Positions 14,852 through 23,457 of a DNA stretch of 64,000 nt are shown here, piece by piece. Under the pieces are notes generated by a model. That model was not told the origin of the DNA. It did no database searches and was given only the letters and a program-made list of their open reading frames with translations. Source of the stretch: JAIPEI01 sp041685835 (GTDB taxonomy: Bacteria > Desulfobacterota > DSM-4660 > Desulfatiglandales > HGW-15); assembly GCA_041685835.1 (NCBI GenBank), contig JAWLEX010000002.1, positions 5,615 through 69,614 of the forward strand. The letters run 5' to 3'. A program made the translations under genes and the position numbers. Each line of letters starts with the position of its first letter. The first letter of the stretch is position 1.

Positions 14852-16177
14852 TCAGGTGCCCATCTCCCAGGAAGAGAGGTACTTTTCCTGTTCGGGAGTC
14901 AGGCGGTCGATGGAAACGCCCATTGACGCAAGCTTGAGGCGTGCGATTTCCCGGTCCAGGTCGAGCGGCACCGGGTAGACGCGCTTTTCCAGGCTTTTGT
15001 ACTCCGAAGCCATGTATTCGGCGGACAGGGCCTGGTTGGCGAAGCTCATGTCCATTACGCTCGAGGGATGCCCCTCGGCCGCGGCCAGGTTGATGAGCCG
15101 TCCTTCACCCAGCACGTAAACGCGCCTGTTGTTCTCGAGAGTGAATTCCTCGACAAAGGGTCGTATCTGACGCCGGGCTGTTGCGATTTGATCGAGCCCG
15201 GGCAGATCGAGTTCCACGTCGAAGTGGCCGGAGTTGGCCACAATGGCGCCGTCTTTCATGTTCAGAAAGTGCTCTTTGCGGATCACGTTCATGTTTCCGG
15301 TGAGGGTGCAGAAAAAATCCCCCAGCGGGGCCGCCTCGGCGATGGGCATGACCCGGTATCCGTCCATAACGGCTTCCAGGGCCTTAAGGGGATCCACTTC
15401 GCATATGATCACGTCGGCCCCGTGGCCCTTGGCGCGCATGGCCACCCCGCGGCCGCACCATCCGTAACCGCTCACCACGAAGTTGCTTCCGGCCAGGAGC
15501 CTGTTCGTGGCCCGTAGAATGCCGTCCACCGTGCTCTGTCCTGTTCCATAGCGGTTGTCGAAGAGGTGTTTGGTGTCCGCATCGTTGACCGATATTATGG
15601 GGAATTGAAGGACCCCGTCAGCCTCCATGCTTCTGAGCCGGATCACTCCCGTAGTGGTCTCCTCGGTACCCCCGATCACACCTGAGAGGAGCGAGGCCCG
15701 GTCCTCGTCGGAGAGCCCGCGGGCCCATTCAGCAACCCCTGAGTCCAGCTCTTCCATTTTTCCCAGGGCGATAAAGTGGAGGGAACTCACCAGATCCGCC
15801 CCGTCGTCCATGGTCAGGTGCGGGCGATGCTTTAGAGCGGACAGGATGTGATCGTAATAAGTGGCGTTGTCTTCACCCTTTACCGCGAACACGGGTATCT
15901 CGTCGTCGGCCACCAGGGCGGCTGCCACGTCGTCCTGGGTGGAAAGGGGGTTGGATGCACAACCCGCCACGCTTGCGCCTCCCGCCTTGAGGGTCCGGAG
16001 CAGCAGGGCCGTCTCGGTGGTGATGTGAAGGCAGGCGGAAATGCGCAGCCCTTTCAGAGGACGTTCCCTGGCAAAGCGTTCTCGAATCATGCCGAGCACC
16101 GGCGCGCTCATGCCGGCCCACTCTATCCTAAGGCGCCCCTGATCGGCGAGGCTTATGTCGCGAATGTCGTAATCCAT
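14852..16177 (-). CDS. ahcY: Adenosylhomocysteinase
   Basis: A 441-residue cytosolic enzyme that hydrolyses S-adenosylhomocysteine to homocysteine and adenosine, clearing the product of methyltransferases. Visible are HITTETALLLRTLKAGGASV, SNPLSTQDDVAAAL, the NAD-binding GYGWCGRGVAMRAKG (near residue 235) and NSGHFDVELDL. Length is normal for the family. It lies 85 bases downstream of metK on the same strand, so two steps of the methyl cycle (SAM synthesis and SAH removal) are probably co-expressed. Confidence 0.96.
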   Translation of the reverse strand: MDYDIRDISLADQGRLRIEWAGMSAPVLGMIRERFARERPLKGLRISACLHITTETALLLRTLKAGGASVAGCASNPLSTQDDVAAALVADDEIPVFAVKGEDNATYYDHILSALKHRPHLTMDDGADLVSSLHFIALGKMEELDSGVAEWARGLSDEDRASLLSGVIGGTEETTTGVIRLRSMEADGVLQFPIISVNDADTKHLFDNRYGTGQSTVDGILRATNRLLAGSNFVVSGYGWCGRGVAMRAKGHGADVIICEVDPLKALEAVMDGYRVMPIAEAAPLGDFFCTLTGNMNVIRKEHFLNMKDGAIVANSGHFDVELDLPGLDQIATARRQIRPFVEEFTLENNRRVYVLGEGRLINLAAAEGHPSSVMDMSFANQALSAEYMASEYKSLEKRVYPVPLDLDREIARLKLASMGVSIDRLTPEQEKYLSSWEMGT

Positions 16178-16262
16178 GAGATGCTCCAGAGATGTGTAAG
16201 GTGAATAAAGTAATCCGGCACCGGATGAGTCCCCGCTGCAGGATGATATGCCGAATCAGCGG

Positions 16263-17426
16263 TCATTTCACGGCACGCTTCATGTCCTCCACGAGGTCTG
16301 TTTTTTCCCAGGAAAGCTCGGGAAGTTCCCGCCCGAAATGACCGTAGTTACATGTCTTTCTGTAAATGGGGCGCAGAAGGTCAAGTCGTTCTATTATGGC
16401 GGCGGGCCGAAGGTCGAACATCTTTTTTACTATCTCGGTCAACTCGCGGCTGGGGAGCACGCCGGTGCTGAATGCGCCGACCGTGACGCTCACCGGCTGT
16501 GCCCGGCCGATGGTGTAGGCGACCTGCAGCTCGCATTTCTCCGCCAGTCCGGCGGCCACCAGGTTCTTGACGATGTAGCGGCACATGTAGGAGGCGCTCC
16601 GGTCCACCTTGGAGGGGTCCTTGCCCGAAAACGCGCCGCCCCCGTGGTGGCCGAAGCCGCCGTATGTGTCCATGATGATCTTGCGGCCGGTGAGCCCGCA
16701 GTCTCCCATGGGGCCGCCCACCACGAACCGGCCCGTGGTGTTGATGAAAATGTTTGTCGATTCCCGCAGCATGTTTTCGGGAACCACCTTCTTGATGACC
16801 TCCTCGATGATCGCCTCCCTGAGCGTGTCGTAATCAACCTCAGGACTGTGCTGGGCCGCGATCACCACTGTATGGACGTTGTCGGGCCTGCCGCCCTTGT
16901 ACTCCACCGTTACCTGGCCCTTGCCGTCCGGCCGAAGCCAGGGTAGCTTGCCGGATTTACGCACATGCGCCAGGCGCTGGGTCAGACCGTGGGCCAGATA
17001 AATGGGCATGGGCATGAAGGTCGGGGTGTCCTTGCAGGCGTATCCGAACATGAGCCCCTGGTCCCCTGCGCCCTGTTCCTTGAAGAGCCCTTCGCCGTTT
17101 ACGCCCTGGGCGATGTCGGGGGACTGTTTGTCAATGGACGAGATAACAGCACAAGTCTCCCAGTCGAACCCCATGGAAGAGTTCTTGTAACCGATATCCC
17201 TGATGGTATGACGGACCACTTCGGGCATGTCCACGTAACCTGATGTGGTTATCTCGCCGGCTATTATGGCCATGCCGGTAGTGACCAGGGTCTCGCAGGC
17301 CACGCGGGAGTGTGGGTCCTGTTCCAGCATGGCGTCGAGGATGTGGTCGGAAATCTGATCCGCCACCTTGTCCGGATGCCCTTCGGTGACGGATTCCGAG
17401 GTGAAGAGAAAACTGTCTGTTTTCAT
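16263..17426 (-). CDS. metK: S-adenosylmethionine synthetase
   Basis: A 387-residue enzyme that makes SAM from methionine and ATP. The start at 17426 (MKTDSFLFTSESVTEGHPDK) is chosen because AAAAGGAGC lies just before it; the frame extends 15 codons further upstream without reason. Hallmarks are GAGDQGLMFGYA and GGGAFSGKDPSKVDRSASY. Placed upstream of ahcY. I looked in the 128 bases upstream for a SAM or SAH riboswitch and did not recognise one. Confidence 0.96.
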   Translation of the reverse strand: MKTDSFLFTSESVTEGHPDKVADQISDHILDAMLEQDPHSRVACETLVTTGMAIIAGEITTSGYVDMPEVVRHTIRDIGYKNSSMGFDWETCAVISSIDKQSPDIAQGVNGEGLFKEQGAGDQGLMFGYACKDTPTFMPMPIYLAHGLTQRLAHVRKSGKLPWLRPDGKGQVTVEYKGGRPDNVHTVVIAAQHSPEVDYDTLREAIIEEVIKKVVPENMLRESTNIFINTTGRFVVGGPMGDCGLTGRKIIMDTYGGFGHHGGGAFSGKDPSKVDRSASYMCRYIVKNLVAAGLAEKCELQVAYTIGRAQPVSVTVGAFSTGVLPSRELTEIVKKMFDLRPAAIIERLDLLRPIYRKTCNYGHFGRELPELSWEKTDLVEDMKRAVK

Positions 17427-17554
17427 GGGTTGCTCCTTTTCGGGATCTTTCCCTTTTCGGCGTTTTGTCATCCTGGTATGCCGCCGTTCAATTTGGTGTC
17501 TGAGGCCTTGGAAAGGACGGCCGGGGGCAGATTACATGGAATAACCCTGATAAA

Positions 17555-18409
17555 TCAGGGCGCTTCAAATCTGAGAAGCCGGTTGTCGATGAGCCGCGCC
17601 TTTCCGACAAACACGGCGAGGGCAAGGAGTGTTTCCTCCTCGACAGCCTCCAGTTCTTCCAGGGTTGCCGGATGGCAAAGGCTCACATAGTCGATCTTTG
17701 TGAAAGGCGCCCGGCGTATGTGTTCCTCCACGGCGGCACGGATAACGGCCGCGTTTCTCTCGCCGGCATCCACCATTTCCTGGGCCAGGGCCAGCGATCG
17801 GCTCAGGCACAAGGCCGCCTTTCGTTCCTCGGGGGACAGGTAGGTGTTGCGTGAACTCATGGCCAGTCCGTCAGGCTCCCGTACCGTTGGGACGCCCACG
17901 ATCCGAAGGTCCATGTTCAGGTCCCGGACCATTCGACTGATCACGGTGAGCTGCTGGAAGTCCTTCTGTCCGAACACCGCCACATGCGGCTTTGTGATGT
18001 TAAACAGCTTGGCCACGATCGTGGTCACTCCTTCGAAGTGTCCGGGCCGGAGTGGTCCGCAGAGGCGCCTGGTCAGCTGATCCACGCGGACAAGGGTCTG
18101 AAAGCCCTCGGGATAGATGTCCTCGGCCGTCGGTGCGAACACGTAGTCGGTTCCAGCGGACCCGGCCTTGGCCAGGTCCCCTTGGAGGTCGCGAGGGTAG
18201 GCCTCCAGGTCCTCGCCTTCTGCGAATTGTGTCGGGTTCACGAAGAGGCTCACCACCACAGTGTCCGCAAGCTCTTTCGCGGCCCGCATAAGCGCCAGGT
18301 GTCCGTCATGGAAAAAGCCCATGGTGGGCACCAGGGCGATCGTTTGTCCGGCCAGCCGGATCCGCTCGCTAAGGGCCTGCATGTCTGAGACACTATTTAT
18401 AACTTGCAC
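17555..18409 (-). CDS. panC: Pantothenate synthetase
   Basis: Makes pantothenate from pantoate, beta-alanine and ATP. The adenylate-forming signature is present: PTMGFFHDGHLALM carries the HxxH pair (usually ALHEGH). Further on are SLFVNPTQF, VFGQKDFQQL and AMSSRNTYLS. The start is uncertain. The frame stays open into the CACGAAG repeat upstream (to 18499), but the conserved protein begins at about QVINSVSDMQALSERI, so GTG at 18409 gives 284 residues and ATG at 18382 is the alternative. No panB or panD is in the window. The PanE-like gene at 2871 is atypical and probably not its partner. Confidence 0.93.
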   Translation of the reverse strand: MQVINSVSDMQALSERIRLAGQTIALVPTMGFFHDGHLALMRAAKELADTVVVSLFVNPTQFAEGEDLEAYPRDLQGDLAKAGSAGTDYVFAPTAEDIYPEGFQTLVRVDQLTRRLCGPLRPGHFEGVTTIVAKLFNITKPHVAVFGQKDFQQLTVISRMVRDLNMDLRIVGVPTVREPDGLAMSSRNTYLSPEERKAALCLSRSLALAQEMVDAGERNAAVIRAAVEEHIRRAPFTKIDYVSLCHPATLEELEAVEEETLLALAVFVGKARLIDNRLLRFEAP

Positions 18410-18429
18410 TGTCAATAAATTTTTGTTTC

Positions 18430-18511
18430 TCCTCTTCGTGTCCTTGGTGATCTTCGTGGTGAAGAAACCATTAGCAACCACGAAGACCACGAAGATCACG
18501 AAGAAGAATCC
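18430..18511. repeat. Large imperfect palindrome built of CACGAAGAN units
   Basis: The left arm (CTTCGTG, CTTGGTG, CTTCGTGGT) is the inverse of the right arm (ACCACGAAG, ACCACGAAG, ATCACGAAG). The arms are about 30 bases with a few mismatches and a loop of about 16 bases. It fills the gap between panC and the deoxynucleoside kinase gene and would form a strong hairpin in RNA. Confidence 0.8.
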
Positions 18512-18530
18512 TGTTTAGTTCCTCTTTCCA

Positions 18531-19190
18531 TCAGTCCGCGGATTTCATGGGCACATAGTACTGGGTGCCCGATTTCATGTCCTGAATCCGCGACACCAGG
18601 TCTTTGAAATCCGCCGGCACGTGCACGAAGTCGATCTCCGAGGCGTTTACCACGAGAAGGGGGGCCTCATCGTAATTGAAGAAAAATTCATTGAAGGAAC
18701 GGTTGATCTCTTCAAGATATTTAGAACTTATGTTTCGTTCGAACTTGCGGCCCCGCCTGCGAATGCGGTCCATCAAGACATCGGTCCGTGCCTGCAGGAA
18801 AATAACCAGGTCCGGAGGGGCAAGGCGTCCCTTAAGCAGCCTGTAGAGTTGATCGTAGAGCCAGAACTCCTTTTCGTCCAGGTTGGCCCCGGCAAATATC
18901 CGGTCCTTGTCGAACAGGTAGTCTGTGACTAGGACACGGTTAAAAAGGCCTATCTGGCCTAATTGCCGGGACTGCTGGTATCTCCTGAGCAGGAAGAAAA
19001 CCTGGGTCTGAAACCCGTATTTCCTGGGGTCCCGATAGAAATCAACCAGAAAAGGGTTTTCCTCGATATCTTCCAGCAGTATCTCGCCGTCGAGCCTCTC
19101 GGCCAGCATTCGGGCCAGGCTGGTCTTCCCCACGCCCAGAGGGCCCTCGATTACAATATGGTTGTGGGGGCTGGAACGGGATGGTTGCAT
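18531..19190 (-). CDS. Deoxynucleoside kinase (dNK family)
   Basis: A 219-residue kinase that phosphorylates deoxynucleosides for salvage. Visible are Walker A IEGPLGVGKTSLARML (residues 14-29), the acidic EDIEENPFLVDFY segment, FLLRRYQQSRQL, and the LID-like RIRRRGRKFERNI. The start at 19190 (MQPSRSSPHNHIV) is preferred; the frame extends 29 codons further with no family similarity. The order kinase then panC matches what I remember from related genomes. Which deoxynucleoside (dA, dG) is preferred cannot be read from the sequence. Confidence 0.88.
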   Translation of the reverse strand: MQPSRSSPHNHIVIEGPLGVGKTSLARMLAERLDGEILLEDIEENPFLVDFYRDPRKYGFQTQVFFLLRRYQQSRQLGQIGLFNRVLVTDYLFDKDRIFAGANLDEKEFWLYDQLYRLLKGRLAPPDLVIFLQARTDVLMDRIRRRGRKFERNISSKYLEEINRSFNEFFFNYDEAPLLVVNASEIDFVHVPADFKDLVSRIQDMKSGTQYYVPMKSAD

Positions 19191-19359
19191 GTTCAGCCTC
19201 GGCCCATGTATGTCGGGTCCGTAAAAAAGCAGGCCTGGGACTACTACCGCCGCAGGAGAATTCGCCGGAAAAAACAACCAAGAAGAGGCAGCGGGTTACA
19301 GCGGTGAAGCCCCGGCACACGGTCCACCGCAGGGGCATCCGTAAAGCCGTACTTCACTA

Positions 19360-20226
19360 TCACCCACCGTCCCCTTTGTCAAGAATGGCGGATTGGCCTT
19401 GACGGATGGGAGGAAAGGCCTCGCTGAGCCGAAGGAAGTCATCGATACTCAGGGTCTCGGCGCGGCGTCCGGGGTCTATATGACAGTCCGTCAGGATACG
19501 GCCCACGGCATCCCGATCCCAGGCGGGAAAGGATGCCAGAAGTGCGTTTTGCAGGGTCTTTCGCCGGTGACTGAAGGCCCCTTTGACCACCGCACGGAAC
19601 CCTGCTTCGTCAGCCGGCTGAGGGGAATGGGGAAGGTCGAAGTCCAGTTCCACCACTGTGGAGTCCACACGCGGCATCGGGTGAAAAGACCTTTTTCCCA
19701 CCCGTAGAAGTCGCCGGACACGTGCGTGAAGGCCCACAAGGACGGTGAGCGCCCCATAGGAACGGCCTCCGGGAGAAGCTGAAAGACGGTCTGCAACCTC
19801 TTTCTGGAACATGAGAACCGCGCGGCGGAACCTCCGGCGCTGGTCGATGAGTGCCTCCAGGACAGGTGTGCTGACATTGTAGGGAAGGTTTCCGATCACA
19901 TGGATCCTGTCGTGTGAAAAGCGGTCCAGCATGCTGAAGTCGAACCGGAGTATGTCGCCGCAGACTACTTCTGCGTTTCGTATCTTTCGGGCCTCCAGCC
20001 TTTCCTGAAGCCATGCCGCCAGGTCGCGGTCCTTTTCTACGGCCAGTATGCGGTCCACTCTTTGGGTCAGAGGAAAGGTCAGGGCTCCCCGGCCGGGGCC
20101 GATTTCCAGGATACGGTTGGAGGAATCCAGCCCCGAGAGTTCCAGGATCCCGTGGATTACCCCCCGGTCCTTAAGGAAGTGCTGCCCGAATCGCTTTTTG
20201 GCTCTCAGTCCTGACAAGGCGGTCAA
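19360..20226 (-). CDS. rsmA: 16S rRNA N6-dimethyladenosine transferase
   Basis: Dimethylates two adjacent adenosines near the 3' end of 16S rRNA during small-subunit assembly. Visible are KKRFGQHFLKD, the SAM-binding ILEIGPGRGALT, and the catalytic NLPYNVSTPVLEAL. I place the start at TTG 20226, which overlaps the stop of the preceding gene (TTGA) and gives 288 residues, typical of the family. A GTG at 20274 would add 16 residues and overlap by 52 bases. It is encoded downstream of tsaD and the DUF2062 gene on the same strand. Confidence 0.94.
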   Translation of the reverse strand: MTALSGLRAKKRFGQHFLKDRGVIHGILELSGLDSSNRILEIGPGRGALTFPLTQRVDRILAVEKDRDLAAWLQERLEARKIRNAEVVCGDILRFDFSMLDRFSHDRIHVIGNLPYNVSTPVLEALIDQRRRFRRAVLMFQKEVADRLSASPGGRSYGALTVLVGLHARVRRLLRVGKRSFHPMPRVDSTVVELDFDLPHSPQPADEAGFRAVVKGAFSHRRKTLQNALLASFPAWDRDAVGRILTDCHIDPGRRAETLSIDDFLRLSEAFPPIRQGQSAILDKGDGG

Positions 20227-20741
20227 TCGATTTTCCGGGAGAGGCTTTTGAACGTCCGCCGGCGCTCCCTCCACCGGTGAATGCCGCGGAATACTTTGAG
20301 AAAAACAGGGTAGGACAGGGACGCGAGCAGAAGCCCCAGAATAAACCCGCCCAGGATGAAGGCCGCGATAATGGATCCTCCCGTCCCCAGGACCGTTTTC
20401 ACCACCGCCATGCCTTCCGCGCCCCTCTCCAGAGCCCCTATGACCGAGGAGACACCGCGGTTTTTCTCCGGAAGCCCCAGAATGGCCGCCCCGATCCGGT
20501 AGTCCAGGTAGTATATGAAGTACCAGTTGAGGGGGTTGCTTATCCAGGTGCCAAGGGCGGCCGTGATCTTGCTGCCGCCGAATACTAATGCCAGAAAGAT
20601 CGCCAGAGCGGTCTGGAATGGCACAACGGGCATGAGGCCCGAAAAGATACCCATCGCCATGCCCAGGGCGAGGGCTTCAGGGTTCCCTTTGAGTCGGATG
20701 AATCTCCAGTAGTAATATTGGAGCTGTCTTGAGAATTTCAC
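20223..20741 (-). CDS. DUF2062 membrane protein
   Basis: A 172-residue inner-membrane protein of the DUF2062 family. Residues 17-60 (LKGNPEALALGMAMGIFSGLMPVVPFQ, then TALAIFLALVFG) and GTWISNPLNW are typical. A second hydrophobic region near residue 120 (IIAAFILGGFILGLLL) is followed by a basic tail. The function is unknown; it is often found next to glycosyltransferase or rRNA/tRNA modification genes. It overlaps tsaD by 4 bases, so the three genes tsaD, DUF2062 and rsmA form a coupled operon. Confidence 0.85.
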   Translation of the reverse strand: MKFSRQLQYYYWRFIRLKGNPEALALGMAMGIFSGLMPVVPFQTALAIFLALVFGGSKITAALGTWISNPLNWYFIYYLDYRIGAAILGLPEKNRGVSSVIGALERGAEGMAVVKTVLGTGGSIIAAFILGGFILGLLLASLSYPVFLKVFRGIHRWRERRRTFKSLSRKID

Positions 20742-21790
20742 GTCCGGCTTGTTCCTGATCCCATGGCCGGAGGCAGTTCATCCACGGGATACCTCGATCG
20801 CACATCCGTGGAGAGATCCGCGCGTTCCCCGTTTTTCAGGCGAAAGAGCGCAGCTTCGGCGATCATGGCCCCGTTGTCCGTGCAAAGGATCGGGTGGGGC
20901 CAGTAGACCCGGATTCCCCTTAAATCACCTTCTTCCCGCAATCGCCGCCTGAGGACCCCATTGCAGGCCACGCCCCCGGCCACCACTACCGACCCGGTTC
21001 CGGTTCGCTCCGCAGCCGTGAACAGCTTGGCTGTGAGGACGTCTATGACCGCCTCCTGAAAAGACGCGGCAATGTCTTCCAACCGGACCCCGTTCCTCTC
21101 CTTCTGGTCCCTGCTCCAGCGTTCCACAAAAAGGCCCACGGAGGTTTTAAGTCCGCTGAAGCTGAAGTCGAGGGACTCGTTCCCCATCATGGCCCGCGGG
21201 AAGTCGATTCGATCCCCCCTGCCCCCTGAGGCCGTTTTTTCAATAACAGGGCCCCCCGGATAGCCCAGACCGAGGAGCTTGGCTATCTTGTCGAACGCCT
21301 CGCCCGCCGCATCATCCAGGGTCTGTCCCAGGGTTCGGTAGACACCGGGGCGCTCCACGTGATAGAGGCTGGTGTGCCCCCCCGATACAGTCAGGGCCGT
21401 GAATGGAAAAGACGGTATCTCGGGCTCCAGCAGGATCGATAGAATGTGCCCTTCCAGGTGGTTCACCCCGACGAGGGGAAGTCCTTTGACCCACGATAGG
21501 CCGCGTGCGTAGTGGAGGCCCACAAGGAGCGAGCCGATAAGACCGGGCCCGATTGTGACGGCCACGGCTTCCAGGTCTCCCGGGTCGATACCTGCCTCAT
21601 CCAGGGCCTTGTCCACCACGGGCACAATATTACGGACGTGCTCACGCGAGGCCAGTTCCGGGACCACGCCGCCGTATGGGTGGTGAAGACCGATCTGGGA
21701 GTTGATCACGTTTGAAAGGATTCCGTCCCGGTCCGAAACGACCGCTGCCGAAGTATCATCGCATGACGTGTCAATGCCGAGAATGATCAT
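20738..21790 (-). CDS. tsaD: tRNA threonylcarbamoyladenosine transferase subunit TsaD
   Basis: A 350-residue protein that transfers the threonylcarbamoyl group to A37 of ANN-decoding tRNAs, together with TsaB and TsaE. Visible are the N-terminal GIDTSCDDTSAAVV, the metal-binding NHLEGHILS, FSGLKTSVGLF, VVAGGVACNG and the C-terminal DNGAMIAEAAL. The partner tsaE lies at 24825. A separate tsaB is not seen in the window. Confidence 0.97.
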   Translation of the reverse strand: MIILGIDTSCDDTSAAVVSDRDGILSNVINSQIGLHHPYGGVVPELASREHVRNIVPVVDKALDEAGIDPGDLEAVAVTIGPGLIGSLLVGLHYARGLSWVKGLPLVGVNHLEGHILSILLEPEIPSFPFTALTVSGGHTSLYHVERPGVYRTLGQTLDDAAGEAFDKIAKLLGLGYPGGPVIEKTASGGRGDRIDFPRAMMGNESLDFSFSGLKTSVGLFVERWSRDQKERNGVRLEDIAASFQEAVIDVLTAKLFTAAERTGTGSVVVAGGVACNGVLRRRLREEGDLRGIRVYWPHPILCTDNGAMIAEAALFRLKNGERADLSTDVRSRYPVDELPPAMGSGTSRT

Positions 21791-21862
21791 TGATTTTAAA
21801 AGACGAAAGGGCCGATGGAGTGTTTTTAATTTACACTGTGGGCCCTTCGACTCTCTCCTTTA

Positions 21863-22663
21863 TCATTTCAGCTTCTTCTTCAGCTTGCTCCACTTTCCCT
21901 CTTCGAGAATTTCAAGCAGTATGACCGTGATGTTGTCTCCGCCGCCCCCCCGGTTCGCCTCGTCGATCAGGATGTCGGCCTTGCGTTCGAGGGAAGTGGA
22001 AAAATCGTCCAGCACCGTGTTGATGGCCTGCTCCCTCATGAAATTCGTAAGCCCGTCCGAACACATCAGGATAATGTCCCCGGTCTCGGGCCTGAGAGGG
22101 GTGATGTAGACATCCACCTTCCTGTGCTGTCCCATGACCCGCGTCAGCAGGTTTTTCATCCCCGGAGGGGTCGAGCCCACGGGGTCGGTCAGCCCCATGG
22201 CCCGCTGCTCCGCCTCGACCGAGTGTTCCTGGGAGACCTGAATAAGACGTTGTCCCTGGTCGAACAGGTAGGTCCTGCTGTCGCCCACGTTGGCGGCCCA
22301 GATACAGTCGCCCTCCAACAGGAGTGCCGCGACGGTCGATCCCATTCGGTGATACTCTGGTCTTTTCTGCGCCTCGTGAATAATGATATTAGTGAGGGAG
22401 ATGGAGTTGATCAAGTGCTTTGCGAGGTCCGAAATATCCTTATTAACGGGCTCTAGAAACGAAGGGGCCCGGTTGCTCCTTACCTTTCCCCAGTAGCCGG
22501 CCATGGTCTCCACGACCATTCGGCTTGCCACGTCGCCGGCCTTGTGGCCTCCCATGCCGTCGGCCACGATGAAAAGACCCAGGTCAGGCCTCACCAGGAG
22601 GCTGTCCTCATTGAGCTTTCTTTTGATCCCTATGTGGGTTTTTCCTGCTGACTTTATATTCAT
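21863..22663 (-). CDS. PP2C-type protein serine/threonine phosphatase
   Basis: A 266-residue soluble phosphatase. Metal-binding motifs are clear: NEDSLLV, VADGMGGHKAGDVAS (near residue 38), ANVGDSRTYL, LMCSDGLTNFM and GGGDNITVILL. The start at 22663 (MNIKSAGKTHIGIKRKLNEDS) fits the family; the longer frame to 22714 has no similarity. In bacteria such enzymes usually reverse a Hanks-type kinase encoded nearby, but no kinase is visible here, so its substrate is unknown. It follows the ATG of tsaD's neighbour by a 72-base gap and may be separately transcribed. Confidence 0.92.
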   Translation of the reverse strand: MNIKSAGKTHIGIKRKLNEDSLLVRPDLGLFIVADGMGGHKAGDVASRMVVETMAGYWGKVRSNRAPSFLEPVNKDISDLAKHLINSISLTNIIIHEAQKRPEYHRMGSTVAALLLEGDCIWAANVGDSRTYLFDQGQRLIQVSQEHSVEAEQRAMGLTDPVGSTPPGMKNLLTRVMGQHRKVDVYITPLRPETGDIILMCSDGLTNFMREQAINTVLDDFSTSLERKADILIDEANRGGGGDNITVILLEILEEGKWSKLKKKLK

Positions 22664-22866
22664 ATAAGAACCAGAAAACCCTGACTGCGACCCTTTTCTG
22701 CCAACACGAGCCACGAACCACGAACACGGCCCTTATTCCTCTCACCCCCCCACTTTTCACCGAAAAAGGCCGTCACGATCACGCCGAACACCCAATCAGG
22801 CATGCCTCGCTTGATTCTCATTGGTCCTCCGTCCACTTGCGGGCTTCCGCCCGACCCGCGCTCGAC

Positions 22867-23457
22867 TCACTGAGGTCCGGTGAGGCTCCCTGTTCGGCGA
22901 ACAGTGATATGCGGCTTCAACAGTTCCAGGGTCCGGGGCCCGATGCCGTGGACCCTCAAAAGGTCTTCAACCCGATCGAATCCATTGGCATGCTCCCGGT
23001 ACTCCACCAGGGCCCAGGCAAGCCCGGGCCCTATTCCCGGAAGGGCAGTGAGGTCCTCCGCACTGCTGCGGTTCACCGGGACGGGCATCCCCAGCGTAAA
23101 CAGATAAAACGCGCTCATGTCCTCAATACGGCAGGTCTTTTCTTTGCCGGGGCCGCCCATGAAGACCACCCTGGCACCAGAAGGGAGGGGCGTGTTTTCA
23201 ATGATCCCCGCAGCCCGGTAATCGGATCTCCCCGAAGCCCTCACTGCCAGGTCCGAGGTTGTTGCGGGTGTGTCGCAGAAGACATATACGCCCGGGTGGT
23301 GCACGTCGCCTGCAGCTTCCACGAACAGTGGATTAGTGCACGGAAGGGGAGGTGCGGCAGGCTTCCGGAAAAACGAGTCCGCAAGCCCCAGGCCCAGAAT
23401 CAGCAGGAGTAATGCCAGGCATGCCCCCACATCGTCACTTTTCTTCAGCGGCTTCAT
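22867..23457 (-). CDS. ComEA-like helix-hairpin-helix protein
   Basis: A 196-residue protein with an N-terminal membrane anchor (ACLALLLLILGLGLADSF, residues 12-29). A middle domain follows (FVEAAGDVHHPGVYVF), like the SLBB-type region of ComEA. The C-terminus has two helix-hairpin-helix units (LTALPGIGPGLAWALVEYRE and LLRVHGIGPRTLELLKPHI) that bind DNA without sequence specificity. In competence systems ComEA receives incoming DNA at the outer face of the membrane; many non-competent bacteria carry similar proteins. The start overlaps the 3' end of lysC by 23 bases, so it is translated from the lysC transcript. Confidence 0.85.
   Translation of the reverse strand: MKPLKKSDDVGACLALLLLILGLGLADSFFRKPAAPPLPCTNPLFVEAAGDVHHPGVYVFCDTPATTSDLAVRASGRSDYRAAGIIENTPLPSGARVVFMGGPGKEKTCRIEDMSAFYLFTLGMPVPVNRSSAEDLTALPGIGPGLAWALVEYREHANGFDRVEDLLRVHGIGPRTLELLKPHITVRRTGSLTGPQ

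Noticed and set aside
17472..17554. Possible SAM or SAH riboswitch upstream of metK
   Set aside because: I could not recognise the conserved cores or stems of known classes in this short stretch.
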